Assembly (NCBI RefSeq): GCF_002843305.1
Contig: NZ_PGSG01000102.1
Location: 1 to 52,691 of the forward strand
Direction of reading: 5' to 3'
Length of the DNA stretch: 52,691 bases
From: Streptomyces barkulensis
Lineage (GTDB): Bacteria; Actinomycetota; Actinomycetes; Streptomycetales; Streptomycetaceae
Shown: piece by piece, positions 16,309-25,041 of the stretch
Numbering within the stretch: the stretch's first letter is position 1
Layout of the letters: each line of letters opens with the position of its first letter
The notes under the pieces: model-generated
What the model saw: only the letters and a program-made list of their open reading frames with translations
Databases searched by the model: none
What the model was told of the DNA's origin: nothing
Program-made: the position numbers and the translations under genes

Positions 16309-17772
16309 ATGTCCTCTGCCCCGCCCTCACCCAATCCCCGGCGCTGGAAGGCGCTCGGGCTGATCGCGCTGGCCCAGTTCATGGTGATCATGGACACCTC
16401 GATCATCGGGGTGGCCCTGCCGCAGATGCAGACCGACCTGGGCTTCTCCCAGGAGAACCTCTCCTGGGTCTTCAACGCCTACGTCATCGCCTTCGGCGGG
16501 CTGCTGCTGCTCGGCGGCCGGCTGTCGGACCTGCTCGGAGCCAAGCGCGTCTTCAGCGCCGGATGGGCCGTACTGGCCGTCGGCTCGCTGATCGCCGGCC
16601 TGGCCGGCGAGGTGTGGGTCGAGCTGGCCGGCCGCGCCGTACAGGGCGCCGGCGCCGCCCTGATCGCCCCGGCCGCGCTGACCCTGCTGATGATGCTCTT
16701 CGGCGGCAACCCCAAGGAACTCACCAAGGCGTTCGCCCTGTACGGGGCCGCGGCGCCGGCGGGCGGCACCGCGGGCGTCTTCCTCGGCGGCGTTCTGACC
16801 GAGTACGCCAGCTGGCCGTGGGTGTTCTACGTCAACATCCCCATCGCCGCGCTGGTGCTGGCCCTCACGCCCTCGCTGATGCCCTCCGCCCCGCCCCGCC
16901 GCGGCTCCGTCGACCTCCTGGGCGCGACCGCCGTCACCGCGGGACTGGCCGTCGCCGTCTACGCCATCGTCCGGGCTCCCGAGACCGGCTGGGGCGCGGC
17001 GCGGACCTGGCTGGTGCTGGGTGCCGGCGCCCTGCTGCTGGTCGCCTTCGTCGCACTCCAGGCACGCCGCAGGGAGCCGCTGATGCCCCTGCGGATCTGG
17101 CGCGCCCCCAACCTGGCCGCCGCCAACATCGCCCAGCTGCTGCTGGCCGCAGCCTGGATCCCCATGTGGTTCTTCCTCAACCTCTACCTCCAGCAGGTGC
17201 TGGGGCTGGGGGAGTTCGCCGCGGGATCGGCGCTGCTGCCGATGACGGTCGCCATCATGGTCATGATGATCGTGCTGGCGCCCCGGCTGATCGCCCGCTT
17301 CGGGCCCAACCCGCTGGTCGTCGCGGGAATGCTGGTGCTCGCGGCCGGTATGTTCTGGCTGTCCCTGGTCCGCCCCGACGGCACCTTCTGGGCGGACGTG
17401 CTGCCCGCCTCGCTGGTGGCGGCGGGCGGTATGTCGCTGGCGTTCATCCCCTCGCTGGGCACCGCCGTCTCCAGCGCCCGTCCCGAGGAGGGCGGCCTGG
17501 CCTCCGGCATCGTCAACACCAGCTACCAGGTGGGCTCCGCCCTCGGCCTGGCGGCCATGACCGCGGTGGCCGCCTCCCGCGGCGCACAGGAGCTGGGCAA
17601 CCCGGCCGCCCTCACGGACGGCTTCTCCGCGGCCTTCCTGGGGGCCGCCGCCATCGCCGCGGCCGGAGCCGTCATCGCCTGGTTCACCCTGCGCCCCGCA
17701 CCCGCGCCCGAGGCGGCCGCCGAGCCCGCCGGATCCGAGCGGGACAAGCCCCGTACGGCGGAGGCCCGCTGA
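16309..17772 (+). CDS. MFS transporter of the DHA2 type, probably copper-regulated
   Basis: 487 residues with about 14 hydrophobic segments. The DHA2 (EmrB/QacA) start pattern is MVIMDTSIIGVALPQ; motif A follows as GGRLSDLLGAK. ATG 16309 chosen over GTG 16306 for its 6-base spacing from AGGAG. Family members export drugs or lipophilic cations, so copper is not an obvious substrate; the CsoR-type boxes suggest instead export of a copper-linked metabolite or chelate. The gene for the glutaredoxin-like protein follows 88 bp downstream and may be co-transcribed. Confidence 0.9.
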   Translation: MSSAPPSPNPRRWKALGLIALAQFMVIMDTSIIGVALPQMQTDLGFSQENLSWVFNAYVIAFGGLLLLGGRLSDLLGAKRVFSAGWAVLAVGSLIAGLAGEVWVELAGRAVQGAGAALIAPAALTLLMMLFGGNPKELTKAFALYGAAAPAGGTAGVFLGGVLTEYASWPWVFYVNIPIAALVLALTPSLMPSAPPRRGSVDLLGATAVTAGLAVAVYAIVRAPETGWGAARTWLVLGAGALLLVAFVALQARRREPLMPLRIWRAPNLAAANIAQLLLAAAWIPMWFFLNLYLQQVLGLGEFAAGSALLPMTVAIMVMMIVLAPRLIARFGPNPLVVAGMLVLAAGMFWLSLVRPDGTFWADVLPASLVAAGGMSLAFIPSLGTAVSSARPEEGGLASGIVNTSYQVGSALGLAAMTAVAASRGAQELGNPAALTDGFSAAFLGAAAIAAAGAVIAWFTLRPAPAPEAAAEPAGSERDKPRTAEAR

Positions 17773-17860
17773 CGCACCGTCCCCGTCCGAACCGACCGCC
17801 GGTGCCGCCGGACACGGAAGACCCCCGTGCCCGGCGGCGCCCCTGCCCCGGAGGCTCCTG

Positions 17861-18133
17861 ATGCAGCAGATCGAGGTCTACGGCACCGACTGGTGCCCAC
17901 AGGTGAAAGAGGTCCTGGCCCGGCTCGCCGGCGCCGGCGCCGCCTACCGCTACCACGACATCGACACCGACAAGAAAGCCGCCAAGGCCGTCTACCGCCT
18001 GCAGCGCGGGACCCGCCGCGTCCCCACCCTCGTCCTGCCCGACGGCACCGTTCTCGTCGAGCCCACCGACGACCAGCTCCGCGACCACCTCACCGCGGCG
18101 CCCGGCCCCGAGCGGAAGGGGGAGACGGAGTGA
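17861..18133 (+). CDS. Glutaredoxin-like protein with a single active-site cysteine
   Basis: 90 residues with the thioredoxin fold. Active site DWCPQV has only the N-terminal Cys (position 12) instead of the CxxC of actinobacterial mycoredoxins; the cis-Pro loop RRVPTLVLPDG is kept. A monothiol of this type could reduce mixed mycothiol disulfides or bind a metal, but is not a standard dithiol reductase. GGAGG precedes ATG 17861. It follows a copper-regulated transporter, consistent with thiol or metal stress. It overlaps the next small frame by four bases. Confidence 0.85.
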   Translation: MQQIEVYGTDWCPQVKEVLARLAGAGAAYRYHDIDTDKKAAKAVYRLQRGTRRVPTLVLPDGTVLVEPTDDQLRDHLTAAPGPERKGETE

Positions 18134-18291
18134 GGATCCCCCCGACGGCCGCCGACCTGCGCCGGGCGGTGGACCATCCGGCCACCCGCTGCCTGCTGGC
18201 CTGCCTCCTGGCCGCCATGGCACGCCGAGTGCAGGAGGCCTCCCCCTCCCCCTCCCCCTCTCCCGCCCGGAAGAACGGCTGTTCCTCCTGA
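18130..18291 (+). CDS. Small hypothetical protein coupled to the glutaredoxin-like gene
   Basis: 53 residues from GTG 18130, whose start overlaps the preceding stop (GTGA). It has one moderately hydrophobic segment with two Cys (TRCLLACLLAAMARR) and a Ser/Pro repeat (SPSPSPSP) before a Cys-containing end. No family recognised. The overlap is the main argument for it; it could be chance. Confidence 0.35.
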   Translation: MRIPPTAADLRRAVDHPATRCLLACLLAAMARRVQEASPSPSPSPARKNGCSS

Positions 18292-18504
18292 CCGCCACCG
18301 ACCCGAGGGCGGGCACAGGCCGACGGATGCAGCCGGCGGACGTACCTGCGCGACGCCACCGGTCCGCCTGAGCCGGACCGCGGTGATGACGTGATGGTCG
18401 ACATCCGCGGCCCCGAAGGCCCACCCGGCGATCCCGACACGCTCCCCGGGCCGCCGCGGAACGTGCCCCGGCCCCCGTCAGGAAGGCCGGCCGCGGGCGG
18501 GCGG

Positions 18505-18876
18505 ATGCCGATGCGCGACTTCACCGGCGCGCTGTCCGCCCTCCGCCTGCCCGCCCTGTGGTTCGAACGCCATGTCCAGCTCGCCCTCCTGTGGACGCCC
18601 CACGCCCGGCGGGAGGACTGGCTGCGAGCCGGCCAGGCCCTGCAGTACGTCCTCCTCACGGCGACCGCCGCCGGCCTGCGCACATCACTCCTGCACCAGG
18701 CCACGGAGTGGCCCGACCTGCGGGCCGCGACGGCCCTTCCCCGGCACAGGCGGTGCCACCCCCAGGTGCTGATCCGGTTCGGCTACGGCCCGGACGGCGC
18801 CCTCACGCCGCGGGCCCCCGGACACCCGGCGGCCCGCACCGCGACACCGCCCGCGACCGGCACCGGGCCGGGCTGA
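18505..18876 (+). pseudogene. C-terminal remnant of an Acg-type nitroreductase
   Basis: The 123 residues contain the end of the actinobacterial nitroreductase-like family linked to dormancy (Acg type). The pattern is WLRAGQALQYVLLTATAAGL, then LLHQATEWPDLR, then PQVLIRFGYGP. The N-terminal two thirds, including most of the FMN-binding fold, are absent: upstream in the same frame is only Pro-rich sequence. Probably a decaying gene, not a functional short protein. Confidence 0.6.
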
Positions 18877-18934
18877 ACGCTGCGCCCCCGAACGTGTTTT
18901 GGCCCGCGGCGGTGAGGATCAATAGGATCCGCCG

Positions 18935-20224
18935 ATGATCAGAAAACAACGGTCGGCGATGGGCCTCGGAGCCCTGCTCGCCGTACTCGCCGCCGGGCTG
19001 GCGTTCCCGGCCGGGGCGGCCGCCGACGAGACCACCGCGGACGCGCCGAAGGTCAACCTGGTGATCGACGTCAGCGGCTCGATGCGCGAGCGGGACATCG
19101 ACGGACAGTCGCGCATGGCCGCGGCCAAGCAGGCGTTCAACGAGGTGCTGGACGCCACCCCCGAGGAGGTACGGCTCGGCATCCGCACACTCGGCGCCGA
19201 CTACCCCGGCGACGACCGGAAGACGGGCTGCAAGGACACCGCGCAGCTGTACCCGGTCGGCCCGCTGGACCGCACCGAGGCCAAGACGGCGGTGGCCACG
19301 CTGACGCCGACCGGCTGGACACCGATCGGGCCGGCCCTGCTGAAGGCCGCCGACGACCTCGACGGCGGCACCGGCTCCAAGCGGATCGTGCTGATCAGCG
19401 ACGGCGAGGACACCTGCGCCCCGCTCGACCCGTGCGAGGTCGCCCGGGAGATCGCGGCCAAGGGCATCGGCCTGACCATCGACACCCTCGGCCTGGTGCC
19501 GAACACCAAGATGCGGCGGCAGCTGAGCTGCATCGCCGAGGCCACCGGTGGCACCTACACCTCGGTGGAGCACACCGACGAGCTCACCGAGAAGGTCAAC
19601 CAGCTGGTGGAACGGGCGGCCGACCCGGTGGTGACGCCGGTGGCCGTGGAGGGCGCGGAGCGGTGCGCCGACGCGCCGGTCCTGAAGTCCGGCCTGTACA
19701 CCGACCGCGAGGAGTTCGGCCAGGAGCGCTGGTACCGGGTGGACGTGGCGCCCGGCCAGGAGCTGCGCGCCTCGGTGAGCGTGGCGGCGGACCGGGCGGT
19801 GAACCCGGACTACGGGGTGCTGCTGCGCGCGGTCACGGTGCACGGCCGGGAGATCGTGCGCGGCGAGGCGGCCGGCAACGGCCGCACCGACGTGATCTCC
19901 ACGGGTCTGCGCTACCCGAAACCGGAAAGCGACGGCGACGGCGGCGGCGACGACGACGAGGAGGCGGAGGCCGAGGCGGAGACGGTGTGTCTGCGGGTGA
20001 CGAACTCCTTCTCGGCGGCGTCCGGGGTCAAGACCAGCCCCGGTCTGCCGCTGGAGCTGACCGTGGACGTGGTCGACGGCCCGTCGCAGGCCGCTGACGT
20101 GGCCTCCTTCGGGCTCGGCCGCGGCTGGTGGCTGCTCGGTGTCCTGGTGGTGGCCGGTTTCCTCGCGGGCATGGTGTGGGGCTGGCTGTCGCGTTGGCGT
20201 GTCGCGGTGTGGAGGACCAACTGA
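18935..20224 (+). CDS. Secreted/membrane VWA-domain protein
   Basis: 429 residues: signal peptide (1-30, ending AGAAA), von Willebrand factor A domain (about 38-220) with an intact MIDAS (DVSGS at 44, TPIGPAL, SDGEDT), a beta-rich extracellular part, an acidic Asp/Glu run (about 335-350), and a C-terminal transmembrane helix (WLLGVLVVAGFLAGMVWGW). It probably displays a metal-dependent binding domain outside the cell. Its stop touches the start of the next gene (TGATG), making the two a coupled pair. Confidence 0.85.
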   Translation: MIRKQRSAMGLGALLAVLAAGLAFPAGAAADETTADAPKVNLVIDVSGSMRERDIDGQSRMAAAKQAFNEVLDATPEEVRLGIRTLGADYPGDDRKTGCKDTAQLYPVGPLDRTEAKTAVATLTPTGWTPIGPALLKAADDLDGGTGSKRIVLISDGEDTCAPLDPCEVAREIAAKGIGLTIDTLGLVPNTKMRRQLSCIAEATGGTYTSVEHTDELTEKVNQLVERAADPVVTPVAVEGAERCADAPVLKSGLYTDREEFGQERWYRVDVAPGQELRASVSVAADRAVNPDYGVLLRAVTVHGREIVRGEAAGNGRTDVISTGLRYPKPESDGDGGGDDDEEAEAEAETVCLRVTNSFSAASGVKTSPGLPLELTVDVVDGPSQAADVASFGLGRGWWLLGVLVVAGFLAGMVWGWLSRWRVAVWRTN

Positions 20225-21063
20225 TGTGGATCACACGTGTGGTGAGCGCCGCGCTGCTGACGCTCGGCCTCGCGGCGGGGCCCGCCGCGGCCGACTCGAC
20301 ACCGTCGGCGAGCCCGTCCGACGGTGATGCGGCGCCCACGTCGGCGGGCACGTCGTTCCGTACGGCGACGGAGATCGACCAGGGGCGCACGGCGACGGCG
20401 AACGCCTCGGCCGGTGACTACCTGTACTGGTCGTTCCCGGCCGACACCGGTCAGCGCCCCACGGTGCGGGCGACGGTGAAACTCCCCGCGCAGCACGCGG
20501 CGCAGACCTGGCAGATCGACGTCTACGACGGTCTGAGGCGCCGTCAGGCATGCCAGTACGGCGCGCAGACCCGCACGGCAGCCGCGGGCACCGAGTCGGT
20601 GGAGCTGGCGTGCGTGCTGCGCTCGGTGCGGGCCTGGTCGGAGCCGTGGGCCAACGATCCGCTGCCGGGCACGTACTACCTCCGGCTGACGGCGGTGGGC
20701 GTACGGACGGCCGACCTCGGGCAGCCGATGGCCGCCGAGGTACGGGTGGAGTCGAAGGACATGGGCGGGGCGGCGGCCGTGGACGGCCGGCTGGCCGAGC
20801 CGCTGATACCGGGCGTCGCGATGGAGCGGCGGCAGGCCGAGGCCGGTGCCGGTGCCGGTGCCGCTGACGAGGCCGAGGAGGAGTCCGGGGCTTCGGCGGT
20901 GCTGTCGGCCATCGAGCCGGACGACGGCTGGTCGTCGGGTTGGTGGTCCGACCGCTGGGTGTGGACGGCGTCCGGCGCGGTGCTGGCGGCGCTCGCGGGT
21001 ATCGGGGGACACGCACTGACGCGGGGCTCGGGGCGCCCGCGGCACGTGCCGCCGAACGCCTGA
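20224..21063 (+). CDS. Secreted partner protein of the VWA protein, C-terminal membrane anchor
   Basis: 279 residues: signal peptide (1-24), an extracellular beta-rich domain with TSFRTATEIDQG, GDYLYWSFPADTG and YYLRLTAVG, of the kind seen in pre-peptidase-like C-terminal domains, and one transmembrane helix near residue 255. It has two Cys in the ectodomain (about 116 and 134) that could form a disulfide. Function unknown; coupling to the VWA gene suggests that the two act together at the cell surface. Confidence 0.75.
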   Translation: MWITRVVSAALLTLGLAAGPAAADSTPSASPSDGDAAPTSAGTSFRTATEIDQGRTATANASAGDYLYWSFPADTGQRPTVRATVKLPAQHAAQTWQIDVYDGLRRRQACQYGAQTRTAAAGTESVELACVLRSVRAWSEPWANDPLPGTYYLRLTAVGVRTADLGQPMAAEVRVESKDMGGAAAVDGRLAEPLIPGVAMERRQAEAGAGAGAADEAEEESGASAVLSAIEPDDGWSSGWWSDRWVWTASGAVLAALAGIGGHALTRGSGRPRHVPPNA

Positions 21064-21102
21064 GACCGCCCGGGCCCGCCGCTCACCGGTGGCTCGCGCG
21101 TG

Positions 21103-21130
21103 CGCCCGGCCGGGGTTTCCCGGCCGGGCG
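21103..21130 (+). terminator. Hairpin with T tail after the VWA operon
   Basis: CGCCCGGCCGGG and its complement as 12-bp arms, a 4-base loop and TTT directly after, 39 bp past the stop. Good intrinsic terminator. Confidence 0.75.
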
Positions 21131-21216
21131 TTTCGCACGGGCGGCCGCCGAGCCCGGAGACGACGGGGCGCGGTGAAGTCCGTTTGGCGCCCGAACGGCT
21201 GGGAAGCGGGGGCTGG

Positions 21217-23010
21217 ATGGAGAGTTCCGCAACCGAAGCACCTGTGGCCGAGCCGTGGGTCCTGCGTGACTACGCGCTGGTCGCCGACGGGGAGAGGGGG
21301 GCCCTGATCGGCCCGCGCGGAGACGTGGCCTGGATGTGCGCCCCCTCCTGGCACAGCGACGCCGTCTTCTCGGGGCTGCTCGGCGGTCCCGGCGGGTTCC
21401 GGGTCCGCCCCCGTGACCGGTGGAACGTGTGGGGCGGGTACTACGAGGACGGCACGCTGATCCGCGTCAGCCGGTGGGTGACGCGCGACGCCGTCATCTC
21501 CTGCCGGGAGGCGCTGGCCGCCCCGGCCGAACCCGGACGGGCCGTGCTGCTGCGGCAGATCCGCGCGGTACGCGGTGAGGCCCGCGTCCTGATGGACCTG
21601 GATGTGCGCGCCGACTACGGGCGGCACTCCATGACCGGTCTGCGCCGCGACGGCGGCGTGTGGCAGGCGGTCAGCGGCCGGTCGTGGCTGCGGCTGACCG
21701 GCGCCGGACACGCGAGGGCCTCCTCCGACGGGCTGTGCGCGGAGCTGCGTCTGCCGGAGGGCGGCGTCCACGATCTCGTCCTGGAGATCGGTGCGGGGAC
21801 GCGGGCGGACGCCGCCCCGCCCGACCCGTCGGCCCTGTGGGAGGCCACCGGCAGGTGGTGGGCGGACGCGGTGCCCGACTGCGCGACCACGGCCGCCCCC
21901 CGCGACGCCCGGATGGCGTACGCCGTGCTGAACGGTCTGACCAGCACCACCGGCGGCATGGTCGCGGCGGCCACCACGTCCCTGCCCGAGCGGGCCGACA
22001 CCGGCCGCGACTACGACTACCGCTACGCGTGGATCCGTGATCAGGCCTACGCCGGAACGGCCGTCGCCGCCCACGGCCCCCATCCACTGCTGGAGCGCAC
22101 GGTGCGGTTCGTCACCGAGCGGGTGCTGGACGACGGCCCCGACCTGCGCCCCGCCTACACCGTCGACGGCCGGCCGCTCCCGGCGGAGCGGCTCCTGCCG
22201 CTCACCGGCTACCCCGGCGGCACGAACCGGGCGGGCAACCACGCCGGACGGCAGTTCCAACTCGACGTCTTCGGCGAGGTGCTGCAGCTCTTCGCCGCGG
22301 CGGACCGCCACGGGATGCTGGACGGCCAGGCGGTCCGCGCCGCCCGCGTCGCCGCCCGGGCGGTGAGGGACCGCTGGGAGGAGCCGGACGCGGGCCTGTG
22401 GGAGCTGGAGAGGCGCTGGTGGACGCATTCACGGCTGGCCTGCGTCGTCGGCCTGCGCGACCTCGCCCACCGGCTGGGGGACGCCCCGTCCGACGACTGG
22501 TCACGGCTGGCCGACCGGATGCTGAGGACCACCCGCCGCCGCTGTCTGCACCGTGACGGCCACTGGCAGCGCGCCGCGGACGACACCGGCGTGGAGGCGG
22601 CACTGCTGCTCCCCCTCGCACGGGGAGCCGTGCCGCACGGGGAGGCGAGCCCCGCCCTCACCCGGCAGGCGGTGATGCGGCACCTGACCAAGGACGGCTA
22701 CGTCTACCGGTTCCGTCACGGCGGGCGGCCGCTGGGAGACGCGGAGGGCTCCTTCCTGCTGTGCGGGTTCATGATGGCCCTGGCCGCCCACGCCGAGGGC
22801 GCGCCCGTCGAGGCGATGCGCTGGTTCGAACGCACCCGGTCGGCATGCGGGTCGCCGGGCCTGTTCGCCGAGGAGTGGGACGTCTCCCAGCGGCAGTTGC
22901 GCGGCAATCTGCCGCAGGCCTTCGTCCACGCCCTGCTGCTGGAGTGCGCGGCCCGCCTCGGCCCGCCCCTCGGCGGCGATGACGGCCTCGTTCCGGCCGG
23001 ACGCCCCTGA
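21217..23010 (+). CDS. Glycoside hydrolase family 15 (glucoamylase/trehalase-like) protein
   Basis: 597 residues, cytoplasmic (no signal). N-terminal domain begins LRDYALVADGERGALIGPRGDVAWMCAP, split here as the typical GH15 start; the (alpha/alpha)6 domain has YDYRYAWIRDQ (about residue 266) with the conserved acid region, and GLFAEEWD (about 550) near the catalytic base position. Members hydrolyse trehalose or alpha-glucans; which one cannot be told here. ATG 21217 was preferred to the in-frame start at 21100 that overlaps the terminator. A GC-rich hairpin follows directly. Confidence 0.88.
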   Translation: MESSATEAPVAEPWVLRDYALVADGERGALIGPRGDVAWMCAPSWHSDAVFSGLLGGPGGFRVRPRDRWNVWGGYYEDGTLIRVSRWVTRDAVISCREALAAPAEPGRAVLLRQIRAVRGEARVLMDLDVRADYGRHSMTGLRRDGGVWQAVSGRSWLRLTGAGHARASSDGLCAELRLPEGGVHDLVLEIGAGTRADAAPPDPSALWEATGRWWADAVPDCATTAAPRDARMAYAVLNGLTSTTGGMVAAATTSLPERADTGRDYDYRYAWIRDQAYAGTAVAAHGPHPLLERTVRFVTERVLDDGPDLRPAYTVDGRPLPAERLLPLTGYPGGTNRAGNHAGRQFQLDVFGEVLQLFAAADRHGMLDGQAVRAARVAARAVRDRWEEPDAGLWELERRWWTHSRLACVVGLRDLAHRLGDAPSDDWSRLADRMLRTTRRRCLHRDGHWQRAADDTGVEAALLLPLARGAVPHGEASPALTRQAVMRHLTKDGYVYRFRHGGRPLGDAEGSFLLCGFMMALAAHAEGAPVEAMRWFERTRSACGSPGLFAEEWDVSQRQLRGNLPQAFVHALLLECAARLGPPLGGDDGLVPAGRP

Positions 23011-23052
23011 CCGGCGCCCGCGGCGGCACGGCCCCTCCGCCGCGGGCGCCGG
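23011..23052 (+). terminator. 16-bp stem terminator after the GH15 gene
   Basis: Arms CCGGCGCCCGCGGCGG and complement begin on the base after the stop codon, with a 10-base loop. Confidence 0.7.
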
Positions 23053-23226
23053 TACCGGGTGAACGGAAGCGGGCGATGTTTCGCGCCGGGCGGCACGGTT
23101 ACCCAAGCGGTTGGCCCGCCGCCCGTGGAACGGACAGGCGCCGGCTCCGCCACCGACCGCGGGGGAAGGGCGTCCACGGCGATGCGGCGGCCGGGCACTT
23201 CCACGACACAGGGAACGGAGAGACGA

Positions 23227-25041
23227 GTGGCGAACATGAAGGTGGCCGACTACGTCCTGCTGCGGTTGCGCGAGTGGGGGGTGGACCATGTCTTCGGCTA
23301 CGCGGGGGACGGCATCAACGGTCTGCTGGCCGCGTGGGGCCGGGCGGGGGACAAGCCCAAGTTCGTCCAGTCCCGGCACGAGGAGATGTCGGCCTTCCAG
23401 GCGGTGGGGTACGCGAAGTTCTCCGGCAGGGTGGGGGTGTGCGCGGCGACCTCCGGCCCCGGGGCGATCCACCTGCTCAACGGCCTGTACGACGCCAAGC
23501 TCGACCACGTCCCGGTGGTGGCGATCGTCGGCCAGACCAACCGCAGCGCGATGGGCGGCTCCTACCAGCAGGAAGTCGACCTGAACAGCCTGTACAAGGA
23601 CGTCGCCTCCGACTTCTGCGAGACGGCGACGGTGCCCGAGCAGCTGCCCAACCTCATCGACCGGGCGATCCGCACCGCCTACGGCCGGCGCACGGTGACC
23701 GCGGTCATCATCCCGGCCGACGTGCAGGAACTGGACTACACCCCGCCGGGCCACGAGTTCAAGATGGTGCCCTCCAGCCTCGGCCTGGGCAGGTCCGCGC
23801 CGGTCCCGGCGGACGAGGACCTCGCGCGGGCGGCGCAGGTGCTCAACGCCGGCGAGAAGGTCGCCGTGCTGATCGGCCAGGGCGCCCGGGGCGCGCGGAG
23901 CGAGGTCGAGCGGACCGCCGACGTGCTCGGCGCCGGGGTGGCCAAGGCGCTGCTGGGCAAGGACGTCCTGCCCGACACGCTGCCCTACGTCACCGGCGCC
24001 ATCGGCCTGCTCGGCACCCGGCCCAGCCACGAGCTGATGCGCGACTGCGACACCCTGCTGGTGGTCGGTTCCAACTTCCCGTACACCCAGTTCATGCCCG
24101 ACCTCGACCAGGCGCGCGCGGTGCAGATCGACATCGACCCGCACATGGTCGGCATGCGCTACCCCTTCGAGGTGAACCTCGTCGGTGACGCGCGCGCCAC
24201 CCTGGAGCGGCTGCTGCCGCTGCTGCACCGCAAGGAGGACCGTTCCTGGCGGCACACCGTCGAGGGGAACGTCTCCCGCTGGTGGGAGGTGATGCAGCGG
24301 CGCGCCGCGCTGGAGGCCGACCCGGTCAACCCCGAGTACGTGGTGCACGCGCTGGACGGACTGCTGCCCGAGAACGCCATCGTCACCGCCGACTCCGGCT
24401 CGTCCGCCAACTGGTACGCCCGCCACCTGCGGTTCAGGGGCGAGATGCGCGGCTCGCTGTCGGGCACGCTGGCGACCATGGGGCCGGGCGTGCCCTACGC
24501 CATCGGGGCGAAGTTCGCCCACCCCGACCGGCCGGTCATCGCCCTGGTCGGTGACGGGGCGATGCAGATGAACGGCCTGATGGAGATGGTCACCGCCGCC
24601 AAGTACCACTCCCGGTGGTCCGATCCGCGGCTGATCGTGTGCGTGCTGAACAACCGGGACCTCAACCAGGTCACCTGGGAGATGCGGTCGATGAGCGGCG
24701 CTCCGCAGTTCGAGGAGTCCCAGCACATCCCCGACCTGCCCTACGCCGAGATCGCCACCCGGTTCGGCCTGGACGGGGCGCGCGTGGAGAAGCCGGACGA
24801 CGTCCGGACCGCCTGGGAGCGGGCGCTGGCCGCCGACCGTCCCTTCGTCATCGACGTGCGCACCGACCCCGCCGTGCCGCCGATCCCCCCGCACGCCACC
24901 TGGGACCAGATGGAGGCCACCGCCTCCGCGATCCTGCGCGGCGACAGCGACCGGGGCTCGATGGTCCGGCAGGGGGTCAAGGCCAAGGTGCAGGAGTTCC
25001 TCCCCGGAGGCAAGCGCCCCGAGGAGGAGCAGGGCGAGTGA
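23227..25041 (+). CDS. Thiamine pyrophosphate-dependent enzyme (pyruvate oxidase-like)
   Basis: 604 residues with the three TPP-enzyme domains: N-terminal PYR domain with the catalytic Glu in QSRHEEMSAF (about residue 53) and TSGPGAIHLLNG, a central domain, and a C-terminal PP domain with the cofactor motif GDGAMQMNGLMEMVTAAKYH then NNRDLNQVTWE (about 435-480). Closest in layout to PoxB/acetolactate synthase-type decarboxylases. GTG 23227 chosen because GGAGAG is 5 bases upstream; ATG 23236 is possible. Its stop overlaps the next gene by four bases, so a sugar-acid or keto-acid pathway is likely. Confidence 0.88.
   Translation: MANMKVADYVLLRLREWGVDHVFGYAGDGINGLLAAWGRAGDKPKFVQSRHEEMSAFQAVGYAKFSGRVGVCAATSGPGAIHLLNGLYDAKLDHVPVVAIVGQTNRSAMGGSYQQEVDLNSLYKDVASDFCETATVPEQLPNLIDRAIRTAYGRRTVTAVIIPADVQELDYTPPGHEFKMVPSSLGLGRSAPVPADEDLARAAQVLNAGEKVAVLIGQGARGARSEVERTADVLGAGVAKALLGKDVLPDTLPYVTGAIGLLGTRPSHELMRDCDTLLVVGSNFPYTQFMPDLDQARAVQIDIDPHMVGMRYPFEVNLVGDARATLERLLPLLHRKEDRSWRHTVEGNVSRWWEVMQRRAALEADPVNPEYVVHALDGLLPENAIVTADSGSSANWYARHLRFRGEMRGSLSGTLATMGPGVPYAIGAKFAHPDRPVIALVGDGAMQMNGLMEMVTAAKYHSRWSDPRLIVCVLNNRDLNQVTWEMRSMSGAPQFEESQHIPDLPYAEIATRFGLDGARVEKPDDVRTAWERALAADRPFVIDVRTDPAVPPIPPHATWDQMEATASAILRGDSDRGSMVRQGVKAKVQEFLPGGKRPEEEQGE

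Noticed and set aside
23090..23125. tRNA-like string (GGTTACCCAAGCGGTT) upstream of the TPP enzyme.
   Set aside because: No T arm or acceptor pairing can be built around it.
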